64,000 nucleotides of DNA. Source: Rhodovarius crocodyli (GTDB taxonomy: Bacteria > Pseudomonadota > Alphaproteobacteria > Acetobacterales > Acetobacteraceae). Location: NCBI RefSeq assembly GCF_004005855.1, contig NZ_SACL01000002.1, forward strand, positions 186,001 to 250,000, read 5' to 3'. Numbering within the stretch: the stretch's first letter is position 1; the number at the start of each line of letters is the position of its first letter. The position numbers and the translations under genes were made by a program. The notes beneath the pieces were generated by a model. The model was given only the letters and a program-made list of their open reading frames with translations. It was not told the DNA's origin and did not search any database. This document shows positions 53,541 to 61,542 of this stretch, piece by piece.

Positions 53541-54344
53541 CTATCGGGTGAACAGCCCGCCGCGCGGGCCCATGCTGCCCGCGATCAGCGGCCCGGCCGC
53601 GCGGTTGGTCATGAAGATGGGGCCCGGCGGGCGCGCGGCGGTGGTGGCCACGGCCACGGCGGGCGGCGTCGGGCGGATCGCCACCACCGGGTTGGCGCGA
53701 TAGGCATCCAGGCCCCGTCCGCGTCCGGGCTGGGCTGCCGGCATCACCTGCACCTGCTCCGCGCGGTTGGACAGCATGGCGGGCGCCGGGGCAGGCGGGT
53801 CGGGGCTGCGCTGCTGCTCACCGGTCCAGGCGGCCAGCACGCGGGCGCGATAGCCTTCGGCGCGTTCCGGGGTCTGGGAATGGTAATGGCCGGCCGCCGT
53901 TTCCCAACTGCCGCTGCGTTCATACAGCGTGTTCAGGAAACGCGCCGCGTAGCGGGCATTGATGGTGGGGTCGAAGGCATCCTCCAGGCTGGGAAAGGCC
54001 GAGGCGTGATGGTGCAGGTTCACTTGCATGCAACCCACGTCGATGATCCGCACCCCGCGCCCCTGCAATTCGCGCACGGCGGCAATCGCTGCCTGCTTGT
54101 CCGGGAAGAATCTGCCCTGCCCCTCGGCATTGATGACCCAGGGCCAGGGGCCGACCTCGCCGGTTTCGGGATTCCGCCGCCCGGATTCGACCCGCGCGAT
54201 GGCCTGGAGGAGCCCCACCGGCAGATTCAGCTCTCGCTCGGCGGCGGAAATCGCAACCCGGCATTGCGCGGTAGGATTGGCCTGCGCAAAGGCCCCCGGC
54301 GCCAGGGCCAGAAAAAACAACAGGATGGCTGACATATTCCGCAT
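53541..54344 (-). CDS. Exported lytic transglycosylase domain protein
   Basis: A 267-aa secreted SLT-domain protein that would cleave peptidoglycan glycan strands. The ATG at 54344 gives signal NMSAILLFFLALAPGAFAQ; GTG at 54356 and ATG at 54335 are also in frame. The catalytic Glu53 is in LLQAIARVESGRRNP and the motif GCMQVNLHHH follows, then the AARFLNTLYERSGSWETAAGHYHS helix region. The last 90 residues are Pro/Ala-rich and low-complexity, possibly a flexible wall-spanning tail. It stands alone between urtE and the sRNA locus. Confidence 0.9.
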   Translation of the reverse strand: MRNMSAILLFFLALAPGAFAQANPTAQCRVAISAAERELNLPVGLLQAIARVESGRRNPETGEVGPWPWVINAEGQGRFFPDKQAAIAAVRELQGRGVRIIDVGCMQVNLHHHASAFPSLEDAFDPTINARYAARFLNTLYERSGSWETAAGHYHSQTPERAEGYRARVLAAWTGEQQRSPDPPAPAPAMLSNRAEQVQVMPAAQPGRGRGLDAYRANPVVAIRPTPPAVAVATTAARPPGPIFMTNRAAGPLIAGSMGPRGGLFTR

Positions 54345-54426
54345 GGAGACCGCCACGCAAGCCGCGTGCCATGGGCATCTCTCATGTTTTGGGACGGAAA
54401 TTTAATGGTGCGATGCGAAAAGTCGC

Positions 54427-54455
54427 TTGCACACGAACGATCTCTCCCGTATATC
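54427..54455 (+). promoter_or_regulatory. Sigma-70-type promoter of the sRNA
   Basis: TTGCAC (54427-54432), a 17-bp spacer and TATATC (54450-54455). Both boxes are close to consensus with ideal spacing. There is no protein gene downstream on this strand, only the sRNA, whose first base is expected near 54462-54463. Confidence 0.65.
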
Positions 54456-54462
54456 CGTCTTC

Positions 54463-54545
54463 AGCAACCGAGGGTTCTCCCTCGCTTGCCTTTCTTGGAC
54501 GTTTCCTCCCTAAACTTGGCGGGCCTTGTGCCCGCCATTTTTTTT
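54463..54545 (+). ncRNA. suhB/mmgR (alpha-r8)-like small RNA
   Basis: About 83 nt with its own promoter and terminator in a gap between two minus-strand genes. The 5' hairpin is GCAAC CGAGGG TTCT CCCTCG C TTGC (54464-54488). A single-stranded linker follows with CTTGGACGTTTCCTCCCT (54494-54511), carrying the anti-Shine-Dalgarno motif TTTCCTCCC. Then AACTT and a rho-independent terminator GGCGGGC CTTGT GCCCGCC ATTTTTTTT (54518-54545). This order matches what I recall of the suhB/mmgR family of alphaproteobacterial sRNAs, which in rhizobia base-pair with mRNA start regions via Hfq. The family match is by memory; the RNA gene itself is well supported. Confidence 0.75.
54518..54545 (+). terminator. 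Intrinsic terminator of the sRNA
   Basis: Perfect 7-bp stem GGCGGGC/GCCCGCC, 5-nt loop and a tail of A followed by eight T residues, ending 10 bp before the stop of the opposing TctC gene. The best classical rho-independent terminator in the window. Confidence 0.85.
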
Positions 54546-54555
54546 GCCCGCCACC

Positions 54556-55539
54556 CTAGTTTTCGGGGCGCAGGCCCGTCCGGCGCACCATGCCGCCCCA
54601 GCGCGTCCATTCCTCCTGTACAAATCCCCAGAAGGCTTCCGGTGTCATCGGTTCCGGTATCGCGCCTTCATCGGTCAGCCGCGCCAGCACTTCCGGCTCC
54701 CGCAGGGCCTGGGCCGCGGCGGCCTGCAGCCGGGCCAGGATCTCGGGCGGGGTGCGGATGGGCGCCATCAGCCCATACCATTGCAGCGCCTCGAAGCCCG
54801 GGATGACCTCCGCGATGGCCGGAACATCCGGCAATTGCGCCAGCCGGTGACGGGAGGTGACGCCGATCGCGACCACCCGCCCGTCGCGCAGGGCGGGCAG
54901 GGCGGCGGGCGGGCCGGTCATGCCGGAATCGATGTTGCCCGCCACCAGGTCCAGCGCCATCGGGCCGGAGCCGCGATACGGCACATGGACCATCTTCAGC
55001 CCCGATGCGTCCAGGAAGCTCGCCATGCCGATATGCACGTTGGAACCGGCACCGGCCGAGCCATAGGTGAAGGCGTCCGGTGCCGCGCGCACGCGGTCCA
55101 TGAAGGCGCGCAGGCCCCCGGCGGCCAGTTCCGGCTTTGCCAGCAGCACCATGGGCACCTTCGCCACCAGGCCGATCGGCGCGAAGTCGCGCATCGTGTC
55201 GTAGCGCAGGCGGGGATAGACATGCGGGTTCACCGCAATGGTGCCGATCATGCCGATGCCGATGCTGTAGCCGTCCGGCGCGGCCAGGGCCAATTGCTCG
55301 GTGCCCACGGCGCCTGCCGCGCCGCTGCGGTTTTCCGCCACCACCGTGCCGCCCAGTGCCGGGCCCATGGCCTGGGCCATGACCCGGCCCATCAGGTCCG
55401 TGGCGCCGCCCGGGGCGGCGGGGATCATCAGGTTGATGGGGCGGCGGGGCCAGCCGGGCTGCGCCGAGGCGGGCTGCGTCACGGCGGGGGCGGCGAGCAG
55501 CGTGCCCGCCAGGGCCCGGCGCGTATGGGTAATCGGCAT
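54556..55539 (-). CDS. Tripartite tricarboxylate transporter substrate-binding protein (TctC/Bug)
   Basis: A 327-aa binding protein with signal HTRRALAGTLLAAPAVTQPASAQ. Family segments INLMIPAAPGGATDLMGRVM, VVAENRSGAAGAVGTEQLAL, GSAGAGSNVHIGMASFLDASG and HVPYRGSGPMALDLVAG are visible. It lies 78 bp downstream of a TetR gene on the same strand, but a CCGGGC/GCCCGG stem near 55553-55568 lies between. No TctA/TctB neighbours. Confidence 0.93.
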   Translation of the reverse strand: MPITHTRRALAGTLLAAPAVTQPASAQPGWPRRPINLMIPAAPGGATDLMGRVMAQAMGPALGGTVVAENRSGAAGAVGTEQLALAAPDGYSIGIGMIGTIAVNPHVYPRLRYDTMRDFAPIGLVAKVPMVLLAKPELAAGGLRAFMDRVRAAPDAFTYGSAGAGSNVHIGMASFLDASGLKMVHVPYRGSGPMALDLVAGNIDSGMTGPPAALPALRDGRVVAIGVTSRHRLAQLPDVPAIAEVIPGFEALQWYGLMAPIRTPPEILARLQAAAAQALREPEVLARLTDEGAIPEPMTPEAFWGFVQEEWTRWGGMVRRTGLRPEN

Positions 55540-55617
55540 GTCTCTTCCCTTTCCGGGCTATGGCCCGGTTGCGGGAAGGTTCCGGCTAAACCCCGCCGGG
55601 CCGCAAGCGGAAAGACA

Positions 55618-56223
55618 TCAGGCGGCGTAGGCGCGCACCATCATCTCCACCGCCTCCGCCACGCAGGCCGCGATCTCCTCGTCACCCGCCGCGGGGCCGA
55701 GGCCCAGCCCCGCCCGCAGCCACAGGTCCGTGCGCAGCAGCGCGCCGAACTGGGTGGCCAGGCGCAGGGCAGGGACCTGCGGATCCAGCCTTCCGCGCCG
55801 TTGTTCCTCGGCCATCCATTCCGACAGCAGCAGCCGGGCCGTGCGGGGCCCCGCTTCCAGGAAGGCTTCGGCCAGGGCGGGGTCGCGGCTGGCCTCCGCC
55901 ATCACCAGCCGGTGCATCGCGATGGTGCGCGGCTGCATCAGGAAGCGCAGCAGGGTGTCGCCCACCCGCGTCAGCCCCTCTCGAATCTCCGCGTCATGGC
56001 CCGCGCCCTTCACGATGGTGCCGGCCATGGCCTGGCAGTTCGAGGCGACCACGGCGGAAAACAGCGCGTCCTTGCCCTCGAAATGGGCGTAGAGCGTGGC
56101 CTTGGAGACCCCGGCCTGCCTGGCCACCGCGTCCATGGAAACAGCGGAGTAGCCGTCGCGCAGGAACAGGTCTCCGGCGGCGTGGAGGATGGCGCGGGGC
56201 TTGGGCGGTAAATGGGTATCCAT
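55618..56223 (-). CDS. TetR/AcrR family transcriptional repressor
   Basis: A 201-aa regulator starting at the ATG at 56223; the frame extension to 56268 would run through an operator. The HTH spans about residues 10-55 (ILHAAGDLFLRDGYSAVSMDAVARQ then AGVSKATLYAHFEGKDAL). The C-terminal domain is the ligand-binding type. It is divergent from an EmrAB-like pump with two near-identical operators between, the standard layout for a repressor that controls a drug or solvent pump and itself. Confidence 0.94.
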   Translation of the reverse strand: MDTHLPPKPRAILHAAGDLFLRDGYSAVSMDAVARQAGVSKATLYAHFEGKDALFSAVVASNCQAMAGTIVKGAGHDAEIREGLTRVGDTLLRFLMQPRTIAMHRLVMAEASRDPALAEAFLEAGPRTARLLLSEWMAEEQRRGRLDPQVPALRLATQFGALLRTDLWLRAGLGLGPAAGDEEIAACVAEAVEMMVRAYAA

Positions 56224-56249
56224 GGCGACGCATAGCAGACCGCAAAAAA

Positions 56250-56267
56250 ACTGAACCGTCCAGTTCA
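56250..56267. promoter_or_regulatory. TetR operator, site 1
   Basis: ACTGAACCGTCCAGTTCA, 27 bp upstream of the tetR-type start. Its reverse complement matches site 2 (56311-56328) at 17 of 18 bases. Each site is itself an imperfect palindrome (TGAAC...GTTCA). Confidence 0.7.
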
Positions 56268-56310
56268 ATTTCTGCCTTGCGCGTCCGAAACGCCGGATGC
56301 AACTTCCGAC

Positions 56311-56328
56311 TGAACTGAACGGTTCAGT
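56311..56328. promoter_or_regulatory. TetR operator, site 2
   Basis: TGAACTGAACGGTTCAGT, ending 5 bp before the start codon of the HlyD-like gene and containing the odd palindrome CTGAAC-G-GTTCAG. It is inverted relative to site 1 and covers the position where the ribosome site and early transcript should lie, so binding would block expression of the pump. Confidence 0.7.
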
Positions 56329-56333
56329 AAGCT

Positions 56334-57410
56334 ATGCCCGACGCCCTTCCTCCCCCCTCCAAGACCGCCCCCGGCAAGCCCGCCCAGGCCGAGAAGAAGC
56401 GCAGCCCGCTGCGCACGGCGCTGATTGCCGTGGTGCTGCTGGGGGCCGCCGCCGGCGGCGGCTGGTGGTGGTATTCCGGCCTGGGCTGGGAGACGACGGA
56501 CAACGCCTATCTGGCGGGCGACATCTCGCCCCTCTCGGCCCGCATCGAGGGCGACGTGGCCGAGATCATGGTCGCCGACAACGCCCCCGTGACCGCGGGC
56601 CAGCCGCTGATCCGGCTGGAGGACGCCGATTGGCGTGCCCGCCGCGACGCCGCCGCCGCGACGGTGGCCGACGCCGAGGCCAGCATCCAGACGCTGAACG
56701 CGCAGCTCGGCCAGTCCCGCGCGCAGCTGGTCGCCGCCGAGGCCGCGGTCGCCCAGGCCGATGCCGCCCGCGTGCTGGCGGTGCAGGAGGCCAGCCGCTT
56801 CGGCACGCTGGCCAGCTCTGGGGTCGGCTCGCGGGAACGCGCGGAGCAGACCCTGGCCGAGCGCCGCCGCGCCGAGGCCGCCCAGGCCGCCGCCGATGCC
56901 CAGCGCCTGGCCGCCGCCGCCGCCATCCCCGTGATCGAGGCACAGACGCGCTCGGCCGAGGCCAAGTTGGAGCAGGCCCGCGCCAATCTGGTGCTGGCGG
57001 AAAACAACCTCTCCTACACGGTCATCCGCGCGCCCTTCGACGGCTTCGCCGCCAATCGCGCGGCCCAGCTGGGCCAGCATGTGCGCGCCGGGCAGTCGCT
57101 GATCGCCGTGACGCCGCCGCCCGCGAGGCAGTGGCTGGTGGCCAATTTCAAGGAAACCCAGCTGGCGCGGATCCGCCCCGGCCAGCGGGCCGACATCACG
57201 CTGGATGTGGGCGACCAGCGCCTGCATGGCCGGGTGGAGAGCCTGGCGGGGGCCACCGGCGCCCTGTTCAGCCTGCTGCCGCCCGAGAACGCCACCGGCA
57301 ACTTCACCCGCATCGTCCAGCGCGTGCCCGTCCGCATCGAGATCCTGGACCCGCCGGCCGGCCTGCGCCCCGGGCTTTCCGCCCGCGTCTCCGTCGAGGT
57401 CGGCAGGTGA
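56334..57410 (+). CDS. HlyD/EmrA family membrane-fusion protein
   Basis: A 358-aa periplasmic adaptor of a multidrug pump. One N-terminal membrane segment (TALIAVVLLGAAAGGGWWWY) is followed by the lipoyl-like TTDNAYLAGDISPLSARIEG, a long Ala/Gln/Glu-rich coiled-coil hairpin (about residues 90-220) and the second half ENNLSYTVIRAPFDGFAANRAAQLGQHVRAGQSL. It links the EmrB-type transporter to an outer-membrane channel. Its stop overlaps the next gene by GTGA, and TetR operator site 2 lies just upstream of the start. Confidence 0.93.
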   Translation: MPDALPPPSKTAPGKPAQAEKKRSPLRTALIAVVLLGAAAGGGWWWYSGLGWETTDNAYLAGDISPLSARIEGDVAEIMVADNAPVTAGQPLIRLEDADWRARRDAAAATVADAEASIQTLNAQLGQSRAQLVAAEAAVAQADAARVLAVQEASRFGTLASSGVGSRERAEQTLAERRRAEAAQAAADAQRLAAAAAIPVIEAQTRSAEAKLEQARANLVLAENNLSYTVIRAPFDGFAANRAAQLGQHVRAGQSLIAVTPPPARQWLVANFKETQLARIRPGQRADITLDVGDQRLHGRVESLAGATGALFSLLPPENATGNFTRIVQRVPVRIEILDPPAGLRPGLSARVSVEVGR

Positions 57411-58972
57411 GCACGCCCGCGGAGCCGGAGATCACGCCGAAGCGGCTGTTCGGCTTTTTCGCCATGGTGCTGGGCATGTTCATGGCGGTGCTGGACATCC
57501 AGATCGTCTCGGCCAGCATCGCGGACATCCAGGCGGGCCTTGCCGCCAGCCCTGACGAGGCCAGCTGGGTCCAGACCAGCTACCTGATCGCGGAGATCGT
57601 GATGATCCCGCTCTCGGGCTTCCTGTCCCGGCTGCTGTCCACCCGGGTGCTGTTCACCATCTCGGCCCTCGGCTTCACCGTCTTCTCCCTGACCTGCGCC
57701 CTGGCCAATTCGCTGGAGATGATGATCTTCTCCCGCGCGCTTCAGGGCTTCCTGGGCGGGGCGATGATCCCGACCGTGTTCGCCAGCAGCTTCCTGCTGT
57801 TTCCGGGCCCCGCGCGGGTGCGTGCCACGGTGCTGATCGGCCTGACGGCCACGCTCGCGCCGACGCTCGGCCCGACGCTCGGCGGCATGATCACGGAAGC
57901 CCTGTCCTGGCACTGGCTGTTCCTGCTGAACGTGCCGGTCGGCATCTTCATCGCCATCTCTGTCTGGCTCTGCATCGACATCGACGAGCCCGACCACTCC
58001 CTGTTCCGCCTTTTCGATTGGTGGGGGCTGGTGCTGATGGCGCTGTTCCTGGGCAGCCTGGAATATGTGCTTGAGGAGGGCGCGCGCTGGCAGTGGCTGC
58101 AGGATGAGACGGTGGCGAGCTTCGCCGTGATCGCGACCGTGTCGGGCATCGGCTTCTTCTGGCGCGCCTTCGCGGCCGAACAGCCGATCGTCGACCTGCG
58201 GGCCTTCGCGGACCGCAACTTCGCCATCGGCAGCCTGTTCGCCTTCATCCTGGGCATGGCGCTCTATGGCTCGGTCTACCTCGTGCCGCTGTTCCTGGGG
58301 CGGGTGCGGGGCTACGACTCCCTGCAGATCGGCCAGACCATGTTCGTCACGGGGGCTGCCATGTTCGTCTGCGCCCCCATCGTGGGCGCGCTGTCGCGCA
58401 AGCTGGACCTGCGCATCCTGGTCGCCTTCGGCCTGATGGTCACGGGCGTGGCGATGTACCTCACGGGCCAGTTCACCGCGCAATCGGCCCTGCCGGAGCT
58501 GTGGCTGCCGCTGCTGCTGCGCGGCGTGGGCATGATGTTCGTGATGGTGCCGGTAACGACGATCGCGCTCGGCACCTTGCCGCCGGTGCGCATCAAGAAT
58601 GCCTCGGGCCTGTTCAACCTGATGCGCAACCTGGGCGGTGCTTTCGGCCTCGCGCTGATCAACACGCTGGTGACCGACAGGGGGGCGGCGCATCGCCTGC
58701 ACCTGGCCGAGGGGCTGGGCTGGGCCCGCAATGAGGCGGTGGCGGCGCTGACCAACATGCAGAACGCCTTCGCCGACAAGATCGTGAACGGCGCGCCTTC
58801 GGATCTGGTGGCGCTGCGCCGGCTGTCGCAGCTGGTGACGCGGGAGGCCAATGTCCTGGCCTATAACGACACGCTGTTCGTGATGGCGGTGTTCTTCTTC
58901 GTGGCGGCGCCGCTGGTGTTCCTGCTGCGTGCGCCGCGCGCGATGCCGCCGGGCGAGGGCGGGGGGCATTGA
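57407..58972 (+). CDS. DHA2-family MFS drug efflux transporter (EmrB/QacA type)
   Basis: A 521-aa transporter with about 14 membrane segments. It starts at GTG 57407 in a GTGA overlap with the adaptor gene; the longer frame upstream is a shadow. FFAMVLGMFMAVLDIQIVSASIADIQ and ASWVQTSYLIAEIVMIPLSGFLSR near residues 15-70 are EmrB hallmarks, as is TLAPTLGPTLGGMITEALSWHWLFLLNVPVG. It uses the proton gradient to export hydrophobic compounds. An AT-rich hairpin repeat follows the stop by 24 bp. Confidence 0.94.
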   Translation: MSTPAEPEITPKRLFGFFAMVLGMFMAVLDIQIVSASIADIQAGLAASPDEASWVQTSYLIAEIVMIPLSGFLSRLLSTRVLFTISALGFTVFSLTCALANSLEMMIFSRALQGFLGGAMIPTVFASSFLLFPGPARVRATVLIGLTATLAPTLGPTLGGMITEALSWHWLFLLNVPVGIFIAISVWLCIDIDEPDHSLFRLFDWWGLVLMALFLGSLEYVLEEGARWQWLQDETVASFAVIATVSGIGFFWRAFAAEQPIVDLRAFADRNFAIGSLFAFILGMALYGSVYLVPLFLGRVRGYDSLQIGQTMFVTGAAMFVCAPIVGALSRKLDLRILVAFGLMVTGVAMYLTGQFTAQSALPELWLPLLLRGVGMMFVMVPVTTIALGTLPPVRIKNASGLFNLMRNLGGAFGLALINTLVTDRGAAHRLHLAEGLGWARNEAVAALTNMQNAFADKIVNGAPSDLVALRRLSQLVTREANVLAYNDTLFVMAVFFFVAAPLVFLLRAPRAMPPGEGGGH

Positions 58973-58996
58973 AGGGCGACTTGGTAGAAGATGAGT

Positions 58997-59085
58997 GTTC
59001 TTTTTTGTAAAAAAGAACCAAAAAACTTTTGTTCGTAAAAACAAACAAAAGTATTTTTGCTTCTTATTCTACAGAAAAAAGTTTC
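58997..59085. repeat. AT-rich paired-hairpin repeat, copy C
   Basis: Same orientation as copy A. It starts with GTTCTTTTTT GT AAAAAAGAAC (58997-59018), identical to copy A, followed by CAAAAAACTTTT. The second hairpin is decayed (CTTCTTATTCT ACA GAAAAAAG, 59060-59081). It fills the convergent gap between the pump operon and the small hypothetical gene. Confidence 0.85.
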
Positions 59086-59086
59086 T

Positions 59087-59515
59087 CTACTCCCACCTCA
59101 TCTGCGTTTCCAGCTGCGGATTGAAGCCTTTCATGGCCTCCCGCAGCCCTTCCGGCCAGGGCGACATCAGCGGCGGCACCGACAGGCTGCTGGTGTTGCC
59201 CACCCACAGCATGGTGGCCAGCTGCTCCGACCGCGGGTTGTAGCCCAGGAACACCCGGTGGTCGGCCAGCCGGGCCCAGCCCGCGATCCAGCCGCCCTGC
59301 CAGGCCAGCCCCGGCCCCTCTCCGCGCAGCGTATCGCTGACCTGCTTCTGCCGGCCGCGCGCCACCACGCGCAGGCGCGGCCCCACGGCGGGGTGCTGGG
59401 CCAGCGCCACCACCGGGCGGCCCGGCAGCTCCGCGAACTCGGCCGGGATCGCTTCCTCCGCCGCCAGCGCCGTGCCGGGCGCCAGCAGGAACAGCCGCCT
59501 AGTCCAGACGGACAT
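59087..59515 (-). CDS. Hypothetical exported protein
   Basis: A 142-aa protein I do not recognise. A short Arg-pair signal-like start (TRRLFLLAPGTALAAEEA) suggests export. The rest has ALAQHPAVGPRLRVVARGRQ, LAWQGGWIAGWARLADHRVFLGYNPRSEQLATMLWVGN and a C-terminus rich in Pro, Trp and Glu; it looks like a compact beta-rich domain. No Cys residues are seen. It overlaps the preceding TctC gene by 17 nt and is the last gene of the minus-strand run, so it probably shares the transcript. Confidence 0.6.
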   Translation of the reverse strand: MSVWTRRLFLLAPGTALAAEEAIPAEFAELPGRPVVALAQHPAVGPRLRVVARGRQKQVSDTLRGEGPGLAWQGGWIAGWARLADHRVFLGYNPRSEQLATMLWVGNTSSLSVPPLMSPWPEGLREAMKGFNPQLETQMRWE

Positions 59516-60461
59516 TGGCCGCCCTTACCATGTTGCCCATTTCCTCACGCCCACGCGTGACGAAGGCGGTGAAATCATCCGGCGTGGTGCCGACCGGCTC
59601 GGCGCCCAGGCCCAGCAGGCGCTCGCGCACCGCGGCCTCCTGCAGGGTGGTGGTTAGCGCGGCATAGATGGCCTGAAGCTGCGGCGCGGGGGTGCCGGCG
59701 GGGGCGAACAGGCCCACCCATTCCGACAGCTCGACACCCGGCAGCCCCGCCTCGGCGAAGGTCGGCACCTCGGGGCGCAGGGCGGAGCGCCGGGCATTGG
59801 CCACGCCCAGGAAGCGCCCGCGCCCGCTCTCGACCACCGGCCGGGCGCTGAGCACCGTGATGAACACCCCGTCCAGCGCGCCGGAGGCAAGGTCCCGCGC
59901 GGCGTCGGAGCCGCCGCGATAGGGCACATGCACCACCTCGATGCCCGCCTGCTGCATCAGCCGCAGCACGCCCATATGGCCAGCCGTCGCATTGCCCTGG
60001 GTGCCGAGGGTGATCGCGCCCGGCCGCGCCTTGGCCTGGGCGATGAACTCGGCCAGCGTGGCGGCGGGGAAGGACGGCTTCACCGCCAGGGCCTGCGGAA
60101 ACTGCGCGACCAGCGAGATCGGCGCGAAGGCGGTGGCGTAGTCGAAGGGCAGGCCACGGATCAGCGACGGGTTCACGATATGCGAGGACGCGTCGAGCAT
60201 CAGCGTGTGGCCGTCGGCGGGCGAGCGCGCCACCTCTCCGCCGCCGATGGAGCCGCTGGCGCCGGTGCGGTTCTCGACCACGAGCGACTGGCCCAGCAGC
60301 TCACCCATGCGGGGGGCGATGGCGCGGGCCGCGCTGTCCGCCGCGCCGCCGGCCGCGAAGGGCACGAGAAGGCGGATGGGGCGGTTGAACAGCGGCTGCG
60401 CGGTGGCCAGGCCTGGCAGGGCCAGGCCCGTGGCCAGAAGGGAGCGGCGGAAGATCGTCAT
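59499..60461 (-). CDS. Tripartite tricarboxylate transporter substrate-binding protein (TctC/Bug)
   Basis: A 320-aa binding protein with signal IFRRSLLATGLALPGLATAQ and motifs IRLLVPFAAGGAADSAARAIA, LVVENRTGASGSIGGGEVAR, TLGTQGNATAGHMGVLRLMQQAG and HVPYRGGSDAARDLASG. It follows another TctC gene by 50 bp in the same direction. The two are clearly diverged rather than a recent duplication, suggesting two ligands taken up under one control. Confidence 0.93.
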   Translation of the reverse strand: MTIFRRSLLATGLALPGLATAQPLFNRPIRLLVPFAAGGAADSAARAIAPRMGELLGQSLVVENRTGASGSIGGGEVARSPADGHTLMLDASSHIVNPSLIRGLPFDYATAFAPISLVAQFPQALAVKPSFPAATLAEFIAQAKARPGAITLGTQGNATAGHMGVLRLMQQAGIEVVHVPYRGGSDAARDLASGALDGVFITVLSARPVVESGRGRFLGVANARRSALRPEVPTFAEAGLPGVELSEWVGLFAPAGTPAPQLQAIYAALTTTLQEAAVRERLLGLGAEPVGTTPDDFTAFVTRGREEMGNMVRAANVRLD

Positions 60462-60511
60462 CCGCCGCCAGTCGCGCCGCGCAGGCCCGAGGTCAAGTCA
60501 ATGACGCTGCC

Positions 60512-61480
60512 CTAATCGGCGCGCATGCCGGTGCCGCCCACCACGTCGCGGAAGCGGGTGGTCTCGCTCTGCACGAAGGCGCGGAAGGTGGCGCTGTCCA
60601 TCGGGCGCGGGATGCCGCCGGCGGCGGCGATCCGCTGTGCCACGGCGGGGTCGCGCACGGCGGCCAGCGTCTCGGCCTCCAGCTTCGCGATGCGGTCGGT
60701 GGGCACGCCGGTCGCGACGAACAGCCCCCACCAGCCGGAGGTCGAGAGATCGACCCCCGCTTCCTTCAGCGTGGGCACCTGGGGCAGGGCGGCCACCCGC
60801 GCGTCGCCCGTCACGGCCAGCGCCTTCATCTGCCCGCCCTGCACCAGCTGCGACGCCGCCGAGAAGGTCTGGAAGATGGTGTCCACCCGGCCGGTCATGA
60901 CATCGGTGTTGACGGCGGAGGTGTCGCGATAGGGCACATGCTGCATCTCGATGCCCGCGGCCTTGCAGAACAGCGCGCCCGCCAGGTGCATGGAGGTGCC
61001 GTTGCCGATGGAGCCATAGGTCATGCCGGGGCGGGACTTCGCCAGCGCCACGAAATCGGCCACCGAATTCACCCGCATGGAGGGGCTCACCACCATCATG
61101 TTCGGCATCTCGCCGATCAGGGCGACGGGGGTCAGGTCGCGGTCCGGGTCATAGGGCAGGTTGTTGAACAGGAAGCGGTTGGCGGCCAGGCCCTGGGCGT
61201 GCAGCAGGATGGTGTGGCCATCCTTCTCGGCCTGCAGCACCTGCTGCGCGCCGATGTTGCCGCCCGCACCCGCGCGGTTTTCCACCAGCACGGGCTGGCC
61301 CAGCGTGGTGGTCATGCGTTCGGCCACCACCCGGCCCAGCAGGTCGGCAGCCCCCCCGGGGCCGAAGGCGATGACCAGGCGCAGCGGGCGCGTGGGGAAA
61401 CCCGGCTGCGCGAGGGCGGGAGAAGCAAGCGGGGCAAGCGCGGCCGCGAAAAGGCCGCGGCGCGGCAGAGTGATTCCCAT
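60512..61480 (-). CDS. Tripartite tricarboxylate transporter substrate-binding protein (TctC/Bug)
   Basis: A 322-aa binding protein with signal ITLPRRGLFAAALAPLASPALAQ and motifs LRLVIAFGPGGAADLLGRVVA, VLVENRAGAGGNIGAQQVL, GSIGNGTSMHLAGALFCKAAG and HVPYRDTSAVNTDVMTG. It lies 62 bp downstream of the RutD-like gene and 50 bp upstream of a second TctC. The context suggests its ligand is a substrate or product of the amidase/RutC/RutD set. Confidence 0.93.
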   Translation of the reverse strand: MGITLPRRGLFAAALAPLASPALAQPGFPTRPLRLVIAFGPGGAADLLGRVVAERMTTTLGQPVLVENRAGAGGNIGAQQVLQAEKDGHTILLHAQGLAANRFLFNNLPYDPDRDLTPVALIGEMPNMMVVSPSMRVNSVADFVALAKSRPGMTYGSIGNGTSMHLAGALFCKAAGIEMQHVPYRDTSAVNTDVMTGRVDTIFQTFSAASQLVQGGQMKALAVTGDARVAALPQVPTLKEAGVDLSTSGWWGLFVATGVPTDRIAKLEAETLAAVRDPAVAQRIAAAGGIPRPMDSATFRAFVQSETTRFRDVVGGTGMRAD

Positions 61481-61542
61481 GAGGGGCAGGCTCCAGTCAG
61501 TGCATGAGCCGCGCGCCGCGTTTTCCCGATCCCGATCAAATA

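Noticed and set aside
54371-54559. 62-codon plus-strand ORF over the sRNA locus
   Set aside because: It begins upstream of the promoter boxes and runs through the terminator, with no ribosome site; the RNA gene explains the signals better.
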